This document shows, piece by piece, positions 1 through 7,938 of a stretch of DNA of 20,459 nt. Each line of letters opens with the position of its first letter. Positions within the stretch are counted from its first letter, which is position 1. Origin of the DNA: JBFISM01 sp041608535 (GTDB lineage: Bacteria; Actinomycetota; Acidimicrobiia; Spongiisociales; UBA5794); contig JBFISM010000058.1 in assembly GCA_041608535.1 (NCBI GenBank), positions 1 to 20,459 on the forward strand, read 5' to 3'. The position numbers and the translations under genes are program-made. The notes below the pieces were generated by a model. It worked only from the letters and a program-made list of their open reading frames with translations. It did no database searches and had not been told where the DNA came from.

Positions 1-675
1 AACCTCGGCTTCGCCATCAGCCCGCACGAGGAATGCGCCGTCGAGGAGGCGGTCCAGATCGCCGAGCGAACCGGGGGCCACGTCACCGTGCTCACCATGG
101 GCTCACCGGACGCAGAAGAACAGCTTCGGGCGGCCGTCGCCGTTGGCGCCCATGCGGCGCACCTGCTGACCACCGACGGTTCCGACGTCGATCCAACCGC
201 CACCGCAGCGGCACTGCTCGACGCCATCCGCACCCTGGAGCAGGACGGGACCTTCGACCTCATTCTCTTTGGCAACGAATCGGCCGACGCCGGCGGGTAC
301 CAGGTCGGGATTCGGGTGGCCCACGAACTGGGCCGCCCCATCGTCAACGGTGTGAAGGCGATCGAACTCGGCGACGGCACGGTTACCGCCCATCGGCCGA
401 CCGACAGCGCCACCGAGGTGTACGAGCTCCCGCTGCCGGCGGTGCTCGGCGTGAAAGAAGGCATCAATCTGCCGCGCTATCCCACGTTCAAGGGCCGGCT
501 CAACGCCAAGAAGGCAGAGGTCAGGTCGCAGCCCGCCACGGTTTCTCCTGGTGGCCAGCGCCTGGTGCAGTTGCTCCAGCCACCGCAGCAGGTCACCGAA
601 ACCACCGTCCTCGGGTCGGGTCCGGAGGCAGCAGACGCCCTCGTCGACGTTCTCGCCGAGCTGGGGGTGGTCTAG
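1..675 (+). CDS. etfB: Electron transfer flavoprotein beta subunit, 5'-truncated by the window edge
   Basis: The reading frame is open from base 1, so the true start lies left of the window; 224 residues are visible against about 250-260 for the family. EtfB binds AMP and pairs with EtfA to carry electrons from flavin dehydrogenases to ETF:quinone oxidoreductase. The frame runs through VEEAVQIAE and HVTVLTMG near the N-terminal end and the EtfB signature region VKEGINLPRYPTFKGRLNAKK (bases about 454-516). Its TAG stop directly abuts the ATG of etfA, so the two are surely co-translated. The nearby DgcA-type demethylase and choline dehydrogenase are plausible electron donors, but this pairing is inference. 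Confidence 0.93.
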   Translation, partial: NLGFAISPHEECAVEEAVQIAERTGGHVTVLTMGSPDAEEQLRAAVAVGAHAAHLLTTDGSDVDPTATAAALLDAIRTLEQDGTFDLILFGNESADAGGYQVGIRVAHELGRPIVNGVKAIELGDGTVTAHRPTDSATEVYELPLPAVLGVKEGINLPRYPTFKGRLNAKKAEVRSQPATVSPGGQRLVQLLQPPQQVTETTVLGSGPEAADALVDVLAELGVV

Positions 676-1653
676 ATGTCCGTGCTCATTCTCGTCGAGC
701 ACGATCAAGGCTCTGCGGCCCCCGGCGCCGCCGAAGCGCTCACCGCCGGCCGCACCCTGGCGCTGAACCTGGATCTGGAGCCGGTCGCCATCGTCCCCGG
801 AAGCGACGATCCGGCAATCACCGGCGTCGCCGCCGAATACGGGGTGGCGCACACCATCACCGCCGCACTCTCCGGCGTCGACGACTATGCCCCTGCGGCA
901 TGGGCCGCTGCACTGCACGCGGCGATCGAATCGACCGGTGCCTCGGTCGTGATGACGGCGGGCACCGATCGCGGCAACGAGGTCCTCGCCCATCTCGGCG
1001 CCAGGATGGCACTGCCATTCATCGCCAACTGCACCGAGGTCGAACCCGGCGAGCGGTGGATGGTGACCCGGGTCCGCTGGGGCGGCAGCCTGCTCGAGCA
1101 GGCTTCGCTCGATGCGCCGGTGAAGATCCTCTCCACCGCACCCCACAGTGTCGAGCCCGAGGTGCGACCCGTCGATGCAACGATCGAATCGCTGGTAATC
1201 GCTCTCGACGAGGCCGACACGGTGGTGATGGTTCGGGACCGCATCGGGGCGAGCGAGGGGGTCACGCTGGCGACAGCCCCAGTCGTGGTATCGGGCGGTC
1301 GCGGGGTGGGCAGCCCCGAGGGTTTCGGACCGCTCGACGAGCTGGCAGCACTGCTCGGTGGTGTGGTCGGTTGCTCCCGCGTGGTCACCAACAACGGCTG
1401 GCGCCCCCACTCCGACCAGGTCGGCCAGACCGGCACCGTGGTGGCACCCGAGGTCTACATCGCCTGCGGCATCAGCGGAGCCATACAGCACTGGGTGGGC
1501 ATGATGAATGCCAAGACCATCGTCGCCATCAACACCGACACCCAAGCACCGATGGTGACCAAGTCGGACTACGCCATCGTTGGCGATCTCCACGAGATCG
1601 TCCCCGCCATCGTGGCGGCCGTCGAAAAGCGCAAGGCCGCCTCGGCGGTGTGA
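676..1653 (+). CDS. etfA: Electron transfer flavoprotein alpha subunit
   Basis: 325 residues, a full-length EtfA, which carries the redox-active FAD. The C-terminal FAD domain is clear: DQVGQTGTVVAPEVYIACG, then SGAIQHWVGM, then IVAINTDTQAPM and SDYAIVGDL. The ATG starts at the base after the etfB stop, with no spacer. The stop codon overlaps the GTG of a small membrane-protein gene. Known ETFs accept electrons from acyl-CoA, sarcosine and dimethylglycine dehydrogenases; here the betaine/dimethylglycine genes in the same window make the last group attractive partners, but the sequence alone does not decide it. Confidence 0.95.
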   Translation: MSVLILVEHDQGSAAPGAAEALTAGRTLALNLDLEPVAIVPGSDDPAITGVAAEYGVAHTITAALSGVDDYAPAAWAAALHAAIESTGASVVMTAGTDRGNEVLAHLGARMALPFIANCTEVEPGERWMVTRVRWGGSLLEQASLDAPVKILSTAPHSVEPEVRPVDATIESLVIALDEADTVVMVRDRIGASEGVTLATAPVVVSGGRGVGSPEGFGPLDELAALLGGVVGCSRVVTNNGWRPHSDQVGQTGTVVAPEVYIACGISGAIQHWVGMMNAKTIVAINTDTQAPMVTKSDYAIVGDLHEIVPAIVAAVEKRKAASAV

Positions 1654-1811
1654 ACGGCACGCGCCTCCAGATCGGTGGCTGGATCCTGTTTTCTCTCAGC
1701 GGGATCTTCTTTGTGATCACCGGCATCGCCAACGACGACCCGTGGACCGTGATCGGCAGCATCACCTGGCTGTGCGGCGTGGCGCTGTTCCTACTGTCAT
1801 ATCGCCGCTGA
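1650..1811 (+). CDS. Small two-helix membrane peptide (53 aa) coupled to etfA
   Basis: GTG start whose first bases overlap the etfA stop as GTGA, the usual arrangement for translational coupling. The 53-residue product has two hydrophobic stretches, about residues 8-26 (IGGWILFSLSGIFFVITGI) and 34-50 (VIGSITWLCGVALFLLS), joined by a short acidic loop (NDDPW) and ending in basic SYRR. This fits a hairpin membrane protein with a positively charged cytoplasmic tail. I do not recognise the family. Its coupling to ETF suggests a membrane-associated role next to the electron carrier, or simply a small accessory protein. Reality of the gene is supported by the overlap and by the clean amphipathic layout, not by homology. 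Confidence 0.6.
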   Translation: MNGTRLQIGGWILFSLSGIFFVITGIANDDPWTVIGSITWLCGVALFLLSYRR

Positions 1812-1854
1812 CGTGCCCGCCGCCATACCCGCCCCTCGTTTTCGCCTGCCCTCG

Positions 1855-1873
1855 ATGCAGTGCTGCATAGACT
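1855..1873 (+). promoter_or_regulatory. Leaderless promoter of the renalase-like gene, with an abutting inverted repeat
   Basis: A -10 box TAGACT lies at 1868-1873, and the GTG start follows after 8 bases, the spacing of a leaderless transcript. The inverted repeat ATGCAG-TG-CTGCAT (1855-1868) runs into the first base of the -10 box, where a repressor could block RNA polymerase. The same TAGACT-N8-start arrangement occurs at ldhA. Confidence 0.5.
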
Positions 1874-1881
1874 GACTCGCT

Positions 1882-2844
1882 GTGGAGACAACGGGAGCAA
1901 CGGTCGTCGTCGTGGGAGCAGGTCTGGCCGGCCTGACGGCAGCACAGACCATCACCGCAGCCGGCTACACCGTCGCCGTGCTCGAGAAGAGCCGAGCGGT
2001 TGGCGGTCGGATGGCGACGAAACACCTGGATGGGGCCTACTACGACCAAGGAGCGCAGCGCTTTCGGGCACGGTCGGCTGATTTCCAGGAGGCCGTAGAA
2101 GAGTGGCGCCGCTCCGGGGTGGTCCGGACCTGGTTCGAGGAGAAACGCATCGGGCAGCAGGAGCCGGTGGAGCGGCTCATCGGCAGCAACGGCATGCGCG
2201 GGATCGCGGAGCACCTCGCCAAGGGCATGGATGTGCGTCTGGCGACCCACGTGGGATCTGTGACCGCAGAAGACGGGGGCATCGTGGCAGAGACCGACAG
2301 TGGTCCTGTGACCGGAGCCGCAGCCATCGTGACCGCACCGCTGCCGCAGATGCTCGAGATCGTCGACCTCAGCGAAGACGGCGATCTCCATCGGGAAATG
2401 TCGTCGATCGTCTACAACGCCTGCCTGACGGTGATGGCCCAGCTCCGGGACACGAGACAGATCGGCTCTGGTTACCTCGAACCGAGCTCGCCTTCGATCG
2501 CCTGGATCGGCGACAACCAGCACAAGGGTGTGTCACGGATACCTGCAGTCACGATTCACAGCACGCCGCGCTTTGCAGCGACCCACCTCGAATCCGACAC
2601 CAACGAATGGCTTCCGCTGCTCGTTGCAGAGACCGAGGAGCGGTTGCAGACTCACGTCACGTCGGCGTCCGGTCACCGGTGGCGATATGCCGATCCCCAG
2701 ACCACCCTCGGCACCAGCTTCGCTCTGGTAGCCGGCTCCGCCCCGATCGTGCTGGCCGGCGAGGCCTTCGTCAGCCCCCGCGTCGAGGGTGCATACCTCT
2801 CCGGCCTGGCCGCAGCCCGCGCCGTGCTCGAACAGTTGTCGTGA
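1882..2844 (+). CDS. Renalase-like NAD(P)/FAD-dependent oxidoreductase
   Basis: 320 residues. The N-terminus has an FAD-binding Rossmann motif VVVVGAGLAGLTAAQ (residues 8-22), an acidic residue ending the second strand (VLEKS), then GGRMAT and the YYDQGAQRF segment typical of the renalase/COG3380 group within the amine oxidase fold. The C-terminus has the second FAD contact (VLAGEAFVSPRVEGAYLSGLAAA). Characterised bacterial renalases oxidise the 2- and 6-dihydro isomers of NAD(P)H, a metabolite-repair activity; assigning that reaction here is by family only. The GTG start at 1882 is chosen because it sits 8 bases after a TAGACT -10 box, giving a leaderless mRNA with no Shine-Dalgarno sequence. 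Single-gene transcription is likely. Confidence 0.8.
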   Translation: METTGATVVVVGAGLAGLTAAQTITAAGYTVAVLEKSRAVGGRMATKHLDGAYYDQGAQRFRARSADFQEAVEEWRRSGVVRTWFEEKRIGQQEPVERLIGSNGMRGIAEHLAKGMDVRLATHVGSVTAEDGGIVAETDSGPVTGAAAIVTAPLPQMLEIVDLSEDGDLHREMSSIVYNACLTVMAQLRDTRQIGSGYLEPSSPSIAWIGDNQHKGVSRIPAVTIHSTPRFAATHLESDTNEWLPLLVAETEERLQTHVTSASGHRWRYADPQTTLGTSFALVAGSAPIVLAGEAFVSPRVEGAYLSGLAAARAVLEQLS

Positions 2845-2903
2845 CGCGGCGGCGAACGCACGCCGAGTCCGCAACGCGGATCGGTACCCTTGGAAGGGCG
2901 ATT

Positions 2904-2911
2904 GGAGGTGA
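2904..2911 (+). promoter_or_regulatory. Ribosome binding site deciding the Usp-like start
   Basis: GGAGGTGA is a near-complete anti-16S match placed 2 bases before GTG at 2914. It favours that start over TTG 2890 and GTG 2908 in the same frame, both of which lie too far upstream or inside the site. Confidence 0.6.
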
Positions 2912-2913
2912 CC

Positions 2914-3330
2914 GTGACCCACTACCTCGTCGTCGCCCATCAGACGGCAGATTCGGAAGAGCTGCTCCAAACTGTCCGCCGGCTGGCGGAGGAGAACACC
3001 GTCGAGGTGACTCTCCTGGTGCCGGCCACGCCGGTCAATCACATGGCAGCCTGGACCGAGGGTGAGGCAATCGCGGTCGCCACGGAGCGGGCGGAGCGAG
3101 CCCGGATGGCGCTCGAGGGCTGCGGAGCCCGTGTCGTCGAGACGAAGATCGGGGACGGGAACCCGTGGCGGGCGATCCAGGACGAGTTGCTCGTCGCCGA
3201 CTTCGATGCGCTCATCGTGTCGACGTTCCCGTTGAAGAAGTCACGGTGGCTGGGGATGAATCTGATCGAGAAGGTGGAACGAGCCGTGGACGTGCCCGTC
3301 ACCCACGTCGTGGCGCACTCGCAAGAGTGA
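2914..3330 (+). CDS. Universal-stress-like protein
   Basis: 138 residues beginning (V/M)THYLVVAHQTADSEELL, a form seen in actinobacterial proteins with a single Usp-like alpha/beta fold. A first strand (HYLVVA) is followed by a helix, a second strand (VEVTLLVPATP), a long acidic helix, then ARVVETKIGDGNPWRAIQDEL and a final DFDALIVSTFP strand. The C-terminal VPVTHVVAH is typical of the group. I see no clear G-2x-G-9x-G(S/T) ATP-binding motif, so ATP binding is doubtful. The function is unknown; Usp-like proteins are usually induced by stress or low oxygen. The start is chosen by the strong ribosome binding site. It lies between a flavoprotein and D-lactate dehydrogenase on the same strand. 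Confidence 0.72.
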   Translation: MTHYLVVAHQTADSEELLQTVRRLAEENTVEVTLLVPATPVNHMAAWTEGEAIAVATERAERARMALEGCGARVVETKIGDGNPWRAIQDELLVADFDALIVSTFPLKKSRWLGMNLIEKVERAVDVPVTHVVAHSQE

Positions 3331-3367
3331 CGCCTGGCGATTCTGCGGAGCAGAGACACACCATCCC

Positions 3368-3410
3368 CCGAGCATGCCCCAGCCGACCTCCGCTGCTCGG
3401 CTCATAGACT
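3368..3410 (+). promoter_or_regulatory. Leaderless promoter of ldhA with nested inverted repeats
   Basis: The -10 box TAGACT (3405-3410) is 8 bases before the ATG at 3419. Upstream lie two overlapping inverted repeats: CCGAGCA (3368-3374) with TGCTCGG (3394-3400), and AGCCGA (3381-3386) with TCGGCT (3397-3402). They cover the -35 region, where a regulator could act. Neither resembles the consensus of the redox repressor Rex. Confidence 0.45.
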
Positions 3411-3418
3411 GCGGCGCC

Positions 3419-4405
3419 ATGCGGGTCGCCGTCTTCAGCGCCAAGCCTTACGACGAACGCTTTCTCACCGCGGCCGCCGCAGGGTCCGCCCACGATCTCG
3501 TGTTCCTCGAGGCACGTCTCGCAGTGGAGACGGCTGCGCTGGCAACCGGCTTCGAAGCGGTGTGCGTGTTCGTCAACGATGACGTCGGGAAGGCGGTGCT
3601 CGACAAGCTCGCCGACGTTGGCGTGAGACTGATCGCCCTCCGGAGCGCCGGGTTCAATCACGTCGATGTCGAGCGTGCCAAGGAGCTGGACCTCACCGTG
3701 GTCAGGGTTCCCGCCTACTCCCCGCAATCGGTGGCGGAACACACCGTTGCACTGATGCTCGCGCTCGATCGCCAGATACACCGGGCGCACGCCAGGGTAC
3801 GGGAGGGCAACTTCGCTTTGGAGGGGTTGCTCGGCTTCGATCTCGGCAGCCGGACGGTGGGTGTCGTCGGCACGGGCAAGATCGGACGGGCCGTGCTCCG
3901 CATCCTCACGGGGTTCGGTTGCACCCTGCTGGCGTGCGATGTGGAGGAAGACCCGGCGGTGCCTGCGCTGGGCGCCACGTATGTGTCACTCGACGAGCTG
4001 TGGGCGAGATCGGATGTCATCACGCTGCATGCCCCGCTCACGCCCGAAACGTTCCATCTCGTCGATGCCGCCGCAGTCGAGCGGATGAAGCCCGGGGTGA
4101 TGCTGATCAACACGAGCCGCGGCGCTCTCGTCGACACCGCAGCTGTGATCGCCGGCCTCAAGAGCGGCCGCATCGGGCATGTGGGTCTCGACGTCTACGA
4201 GGAGGAAGGCGACCTCTTCTTCGAAGATCTCTCGAATCGGGTGATCACAGACGACGTGTTCTCCCGTTTGCTCACGTTCCCCAACGTGCTCATCACGGGT
4301 CATCAAGCGTTCTTCACGGTGGAGGCCCTGACCGAGATCGCAGGGACGACGCTGGCGAACATCGATGCGTTCGCCGCCGGACGCCTCTCCGGCAACGAGT
4401 TGTAG
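3419..4405 (+). CDS. ldhA: D-lactate dehydrogenase, fermentative LdhA type
   Basis: 328 residues, almost the same length as E. coli LdhA (329). It reduces pyruvate to D-lactate with NADH in the cytoplasm. Visible features are VGVVGTGKIGRAV with the GxGxxG nucleotide motif at 151-156, an acidic residue D174 that fits NAD preference, substrate Arg234 in TSRGALVD, Glu263 in DVYEEEGDLFF and catalytic His295 in ITGHQAFFT. The YEEE..LFFED segment is a hallmark of the LdhA branch of the D-2-hydroxyacid dehydrogenases. I chose ATG 3419 over an in-frame ATG at 3374 because the -10 box at 3405-3410 makes a leaderless mRNA beginning at about 3419. It suggests a fermentation or overflow outlet under low oxygen. 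Confidence 0.92.
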   Translation: MRVAVFSAKPYDERFLTAAAAGSAHDLVFLEARLAVETAALATGFEAVCVFVNDDVGKAVLDKLADVGVRLIALRSAGFNHVDVERAKELDLTVVRVPAYSPQSVAEHTVALMLALDRQIHRAHARVREGNFALEGLLGFDLGSRTVGVVGTGKIGRAVLRILTGFGCTLLACDVEEDPAVPALGATYVSLDELWARSDVITLHAPLTPETFHLVDAAAVERMKPGVMLINTSRGALVDTAAVIAGLKSGRIGHVGLDVYEEEGDLFFEDLSNRVITDDVFSRLLTFPNVLITGHQAFFTVEALTEIAGTTLANIDAFAAGRLSGNEL

Positions 4406-4430
4406 GGGAGGCTCCCGGTCCGCTCAGCGG
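4406..4430. terminator. Weak hairpins between convergent ldhA and VOC genes
   Basis: The 89-base gap between the two 3' ends contains two short stems: GGGA-GGC-TCCC (4406-4416), directly after the ldhA stop, and CCGC-TCA-GCGG (4420-4430). Neither is followed by a run of T, so they are at best weak terminators. Nothing else is evident in the gap. Confidence 0.2.
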
Positions 4431-4494
4431 AGTTTCCAACCACGGGACCCCATGGTGCGCAAGGCGTGCTCTCCTGACCAATCGTGAGCGGCGA

Positions 4495-4950
4495 TCAGCC
4501 ATCCTGCCCGGACGGTTGACCAGGATCGTGTCCGTCGCGGCGGCTGCTCAGCTCCGACGACAGGCGCCGGTTGATACAGAACTCGTTGCCGTCGGGATCG
4601 GCCATGACCGTGAGCGCATACTCCCGATGCTCGACCTCGTCCACGATCGAGCCGCCCAGCGCCACAGCCCTTGCGATCAACCCAGCCGGATCGTCCGAAG
4701 TGAGGTCGAAGTGGACTCGGGCCTTGTCGCGTTTGGCGTCGTCGACTCGTTGCAGGGTCAGCCGGATGCCCGGAGCGACGTCACTCGTCCACCAGTACTG
4801 TTCCATCCGGTCGGCCGGCTCGACACCGAGCAGCCCGGACCAGAACCTCATGGCGCGATCCAGATCGGCGCAATCGATGACGATCACCCGGATGCGCCCA
4901 ATGGGCTCATCGTCCGGGGCCACCTCAGAAGAGCCCGACGACGTTGCCAT
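4495..4950 (-). CDS. VOC (glyoxalase/bleomycin-resistance fold) family protein
   Basis: About 151 residues with one vicinal-oxygen-chelate domain: IRVIVIDCADLDRAMRFWSGLLG at the start, a central RVHFDLTSDD strand, and the terminal MADPDGNEFCIN that usually carries the last metal-binding Glu. Such proteins include glyoxalases, dioxygenases and antibiotic-binding proteins; the substrate cannot be told here. The start is uncertain. ATG 4950 overlaps the 3' end of fhs by 26 bases, GTG 4923 begins just after the fhs stop, and ATG 4968 lies deeper in fhs; homologous sequence begins near IRVIV, so all are compatible. It is the last gene of the run methyltransferase-fhs-VOC and is probably translationally coupled to fhs. 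Confidence 0.78.
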   Translation of the reverse strand: MATSSGSSEVAPDDEPIGRIRVIVIDCADLDRAMRFWSGLLGVEPADRMEQYWWTSDVAPGIRLTLQRVDDAKRDKARVHFDLTSDDPAGLIARAVALGGSIVDEVEHREYALTVMADPDGNEFCINRRLSSELSSRRDGHDPGQPSGQDG

Positions 4951-6682
4951 CCTCGTCGATGTCGACATTCATGTAGGCAGGTGTGGTTCCCAGCCCCGGC
5001 ATCGTGCGCATCTCCCCGAGCAACGGGTAGATGAACCCGGCACCCACCGACGCCCGTACCTCCCGCACCGGGACGGTGAAGCCTTGCGGAGCTCCTTTGA
5101 GCGATGCGTCGTGGCTGATGGAGAGGTGGGTCTTCGCCATACAGATCGGGAGGTTCCCGAACCCCTCGCGCTCGAAGACGGCGATCTGCTTGTCGGCAGT
5201 CGCCGAGTACTCGACCTCGGCGGCGTTGTAGATCTCTTTGGCGATGGTCTCGATCTTGTCCTTGATGGGAAGCTCGAGCGGGTAGAGGTATCGGAAGTCG
5301 GCGGGTTCGGCACACGCTGCGACGACTGCCTCCGCCAGCTCGGTGGCCCCGGCTCCACCCTCCGCCCAGTGATTGGAGACCACCGCATCGCTGGCGCCGG
5401 CGGCGACGGCGGCCTTGCGAATCAAGTCGATCTCGGCGTCGGTGTCGGTGTGGAATGCATTCACCGCCACTACCACCGGTATGCCGTATTTGCGTGTGTT
5501 CGCGATGTGGGTCTCGAGGTTGGCCAGGCCCGCATCGAGCAGCTCCAGGTTCTCCTCGGTGTAGGCCCGGTCGAGCGGGCGACCGGCCACCACTTTGGGC
5601 CCGCCACCGTGGGTCTTCAAGGCACGCACGGTCGCCACGAGCACGACGCAGTCGGGCAGCAGACCCGAGATCCGGCACTTGATGTCGAAGAACTTCTCCA
5701 TCCCCATGTCGGCGCCGAAGCCGGACTCGGTGACGACATACTCCCCGAGCTGCAGTGCCACCCGGTCGGCGAGGATCGACGAGTTGCCGTGAGCGATGTT
5801 GGCGAAGGGTCCGGCGTGGACGAAGGCGAGCTGTCCTTCCAGTGTCTGCATGATCGTGGGGTGCAGTGTGTCCTTGAGGAGGACGGTCACGGCGCCGGCC
5901 AGGCTCATGTCCTCGAGCGTGATCAGGTTGCCGGACGTGGTGGTGCCGACGACCACTCGTGCGCAGCGGCTGCGCAGGTCCCTCAAGGCGGAGGCGTAGT
6001 CTGTGCCGTCGGTGAGGGCGAGGATCGCCATGAGCTCGCTCGCCACCGTGATGTCGAAGCCCGCCTCCCGGGGTACCCCGTCGAGCGAGCCACCCAGACC
6101 GACCACGACGTGGCGGAGCGCTCGATCGTTGACATCGAGCACCCGACGCCACGAGACGCCGTGGGGATCGATCCCGACGCGCTCCAGCCCGATCGCCTCC
6201 AGCTCGGCATCGGTGCGCCGACTCTCGTGATAGATCCTGGCGTCGATCGCCGCTGCCACGAGGTTGTGGGCGGCCCCTATCGCGTGAATGTCACCGGTGA
6301 GGTGCAGGTTGAACTCCTCCATCGGCACCACCTGGCTGTAGCCGCCCCCGGCGGCGCCACCCTTGATGCCGAAGGTGGGGCCCATGGAAGGCTGACGGAT
6401 GGCGGCGATCGAGCGTTTCCCGATCTTCCCCAGACCCTGGACCAGACCGATGGTCGTCGTCGTCTTCCCTTCGCCCAGAGGGGTGGGCGTGATCGCGGTG
6501 ACATCGACGTACTTGCCACGCTGGCCATCGCCGAGTCGCTGCAGCACGTCGAGGTGAACCTTGGCTTGTGTCGCGCCGTAGGGGATCAGATCGTCGCCGG
6601 TCAGACCGTGACCCGCTGCGATCTCCGCGATCGGCGTCACGTCGGCGGCTTGGGCGATCTCCAGATCGGATGGGACGGACAC
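4925..6682 (-). CDS. fhs: Formate-tetrahydrofolate ligase (10-formyl-THF synthetase)
   Basis: 585 residues. It joins formate and tetrahydrofolate using ATP to give 10-formyl-THF. The P-loop PTPLGEGKTTTTIG is at 66-79, followed by QPSMGPTFGIKGGAAGGGYS and the EFNLHLTGDIHAI segment. GFGADMGMEKFFDIKCR and the C-terminal PGLGTTPAYMNVDID are also family hallmarks. It is longer than the usual bacterial form of about 556 residues and resembles the synthetase domain of eukaryotic C1-THF synthases in places (GAAHNLVAAAIDARI). The GTG start has TAGGAG six bases upstream. In this window it may recover formate derived from betaine or dimethylglycine methyl groups, although it is also a general supplier of one-carbon units. 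Confidence 0.96.
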   Translation of the reverse strand: MSVPSDLEIAQAADVTPIAEIAAGHGLTGDDLIPYGATQAKVHLDVLQRLGDGQRGKYVDVTAITPTPLGEGKTTTTIGLVQGLGKIGKRSIAAIRQPSMGPTFGIKGGAAGGGYSQVVPMEEFNLHLTGDIHAIGAAHNLVAAAIDARIYHESRRTDAELEAIGLERVGIDPHGVSWRRVLDVNDRALRHVVVGLGGSLDGVPREAGFDITVASELMAILALTDGTDYASALRDLRSRCARVVVGTTTSGNLITLEDMSLAGAVTVLLKDTLHPTIMQTLEGQLAFVHAGPFANIAHGNSSILADRVALQLGEYVVTESGFGADMGMEKFFDIKCRISGLLPDCVVLVATVRALKTHGGGPKVVAGRPLDRAYTEENLELLDAGLANLETHIANTRKYGIPVVVAVNAFHTDTDAEIDLIRKAAVAAGASDAVVSNHWAEGGAGATELAEAVVAACAEPADFRYLYPLELPIKDKIETIAKEIYNAAEVEYSATADKQIAVFEREGFGNLPICMAKTHLSISHDASLKGAPQGFTVPVREVRASVGAGFIYPLLGEMRTMPGLGTTPAYMNVDIDEDGNVVGLF

Positions 6683-6738
6683 GAACGGCTCCTAGTGACC
6701 ATCGAGACGAGGCGGCGCGATGGTAGCCAGCGCAGTCA

Positions 6739-7938
6739 TCACACTGCAGCCAGCTCGGTGGTGACTCCCAATTCGGCGAGAGAACGACCGATCTCGTCGA
6801 GGTAGATCGGGTTCATCACGATCACGAGATCGGGATCGAGGTCGATGAGGTCGGCGGGTGCGATTATGCGATGCCCGGTGCCGGCCATGTACATGTCGTG
6901 CTTGTTCGGATTGATGTCGACCGCTGCCGCCACGTGCTCACCGGCCACACTCAGGAATGCGACACCCTTCGATCCGGCTCCCCAGATCACGGTGGTCCCC
7001 CCGACCCCGGCTACCCCGGCGATTCGCTGTCGCCAGTGGTCGATCGTGGTGGCATAGCCCGCCTCGAAGTGGTCGATCCCCCGGCGCAGCGCGTCGAGGT
7101 CGTCGCCGGCGCCGGACTGCTCCACCGTTTCGGGCACAGGACGGGCCTCCAGCAAGAGGTACTGATCGTCGTAGGCACGCCACAACCGGAGCATCTCGAA
7201 CCCGGCTCGTTCGAACAACCGAGCCAGCGAACCTGCGCTGAAGTACGAGCAATGCTCGTAGTACACGTCCCAAAACGCCACCTCGTCGAGCACTCGCTGC
7301 GTGTCCGGTAGCTCGAACAGGACCGCCGTGTCGGTGCGGTCACCGATCGCTCTGCGGATCAAGCCGACGAAGTCTCCCACCGCCGAGATGTGCTCCAGGG
7401 TGTGCCGGCACACGACCGCTGCGGCCTCCAGCGGCCCGTAGTCCTCGTCGAAGAAGTCAGCCAGCCACGACAGGCGCTCCGCAGCCGCGGAGTCGATGCG
7501 GCTCGTGTCGACCCCGGGATCGATCCCCAGACCCGAGCCGATCCCGGCCTCGGCCATCATCACGAGGAACTCGCCCTTGCCGCAGCCGATCTCGACGACG
7601 TGTTCGCCGGCCAGGTCGTACCGCTCGACCCAGTCCTTGGCCAGCGAGCGGGCGAAATCGACGAAGCGCGGTGAGAACGCCTGAGTCTCCTCGTAGCGCG
7701 GCGAGTACTCGGCGAGGGCTTGGTCGAACCGGACGTTGCTGATGAAACCGCATCGGTCGCAGAACCCGAGCTCGATGTCACCGGTGGGAAATCGTTCCGC
7801 CTCCTCCTTCGACTCGAGCAGCAAACAGCTGTTGGCGGGCACATCCCGTTCCGAGTGGAACACGGCGAGCCCGACATGGCCGCACGCCGGGCACGGTCCG
7901 GCAACGGTGGGCCGCTCACCCACCGCCGCCTCCGGCAC
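6739..7938 (-). CDS. Class I SAM-dependent C-methyltransferase with N-terminal zinc motif (sugar C-methyltransferase type)
   Basis: 399 residues in three parts. The N-terminal zinc-binding element has C16-x2-C19 and C60-x2-C63. The SAM-binding Rossmann core begins at VVEIGCGKGEFL (114-125), with VCRHTLEHI in its later part. The C-terminal domain starts near TTVIWGAGSKGVAFL and includes VDINPNKHDMYMAG. This order matches the TylC3/NovU-like family of dTDP-sugar C-3 methyltransferases, although many members sit outside sugar clusters and have unknown substrates. No other deoxysugar genes are nearby. GTG 7938 is the only start in frame before the zinc motif, but it has no good ribosome binding site. 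A strong one lies upstream in another frame (see the separate entry). It precedes fhs by 56 bases on the same strand. Confidence 0.85.
   Translation of the reverse strand: MPEAAVGERPTVAGPCPACGHVGLAVFHSERDVPANSCLLLESKEEAERFPTGDIELGFCDRCGFISNVRFDQALAEYSPRYEETQAFSPRFVDFARSLAKDWVERYDLAGEHVVEIGCGKGEFLVMMAEAGIGSGLGIDPGVDTSRIDSAAAERLSWLADFFDEDYGPLEAAAVVCRHTLEHISAVGDFVGLIRRAIGDRTDTAVLFELPDTQRVLDEVAFWDVYYEHCSYFSAGSLARLFERAGFEMLRLWRAYDDQYLLLEARPVPETVEQSGAGDDLDALRRGIDHFEAGYATTIDHWRQRIAGVAGVGGTTVIWGAGSKGVAFLSVAGEHVAAAVDINPNKHDMYMAGTGHRIIAPADLIDLDPDLVIVMNPIYLDEIGRSLAELGVTTELAAV

Noticed and set aside
33..1649. Long plus-strand frame overlapping etfB and etfA
   Set aside because: Arg/Gly-rich shadow of the ETF genes. 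Only its last 53 codons (from GTG 1650), which lie beyond etfA, look like a real protein.
4571..6805. A 744-codon open frame on the plus strand opposite fhs
   Set aside because: It is the antisense shadow of fhs and the VOC gene in GC-rich sequence; its product has no recognisable domain and both genes on the minus strand are certain.
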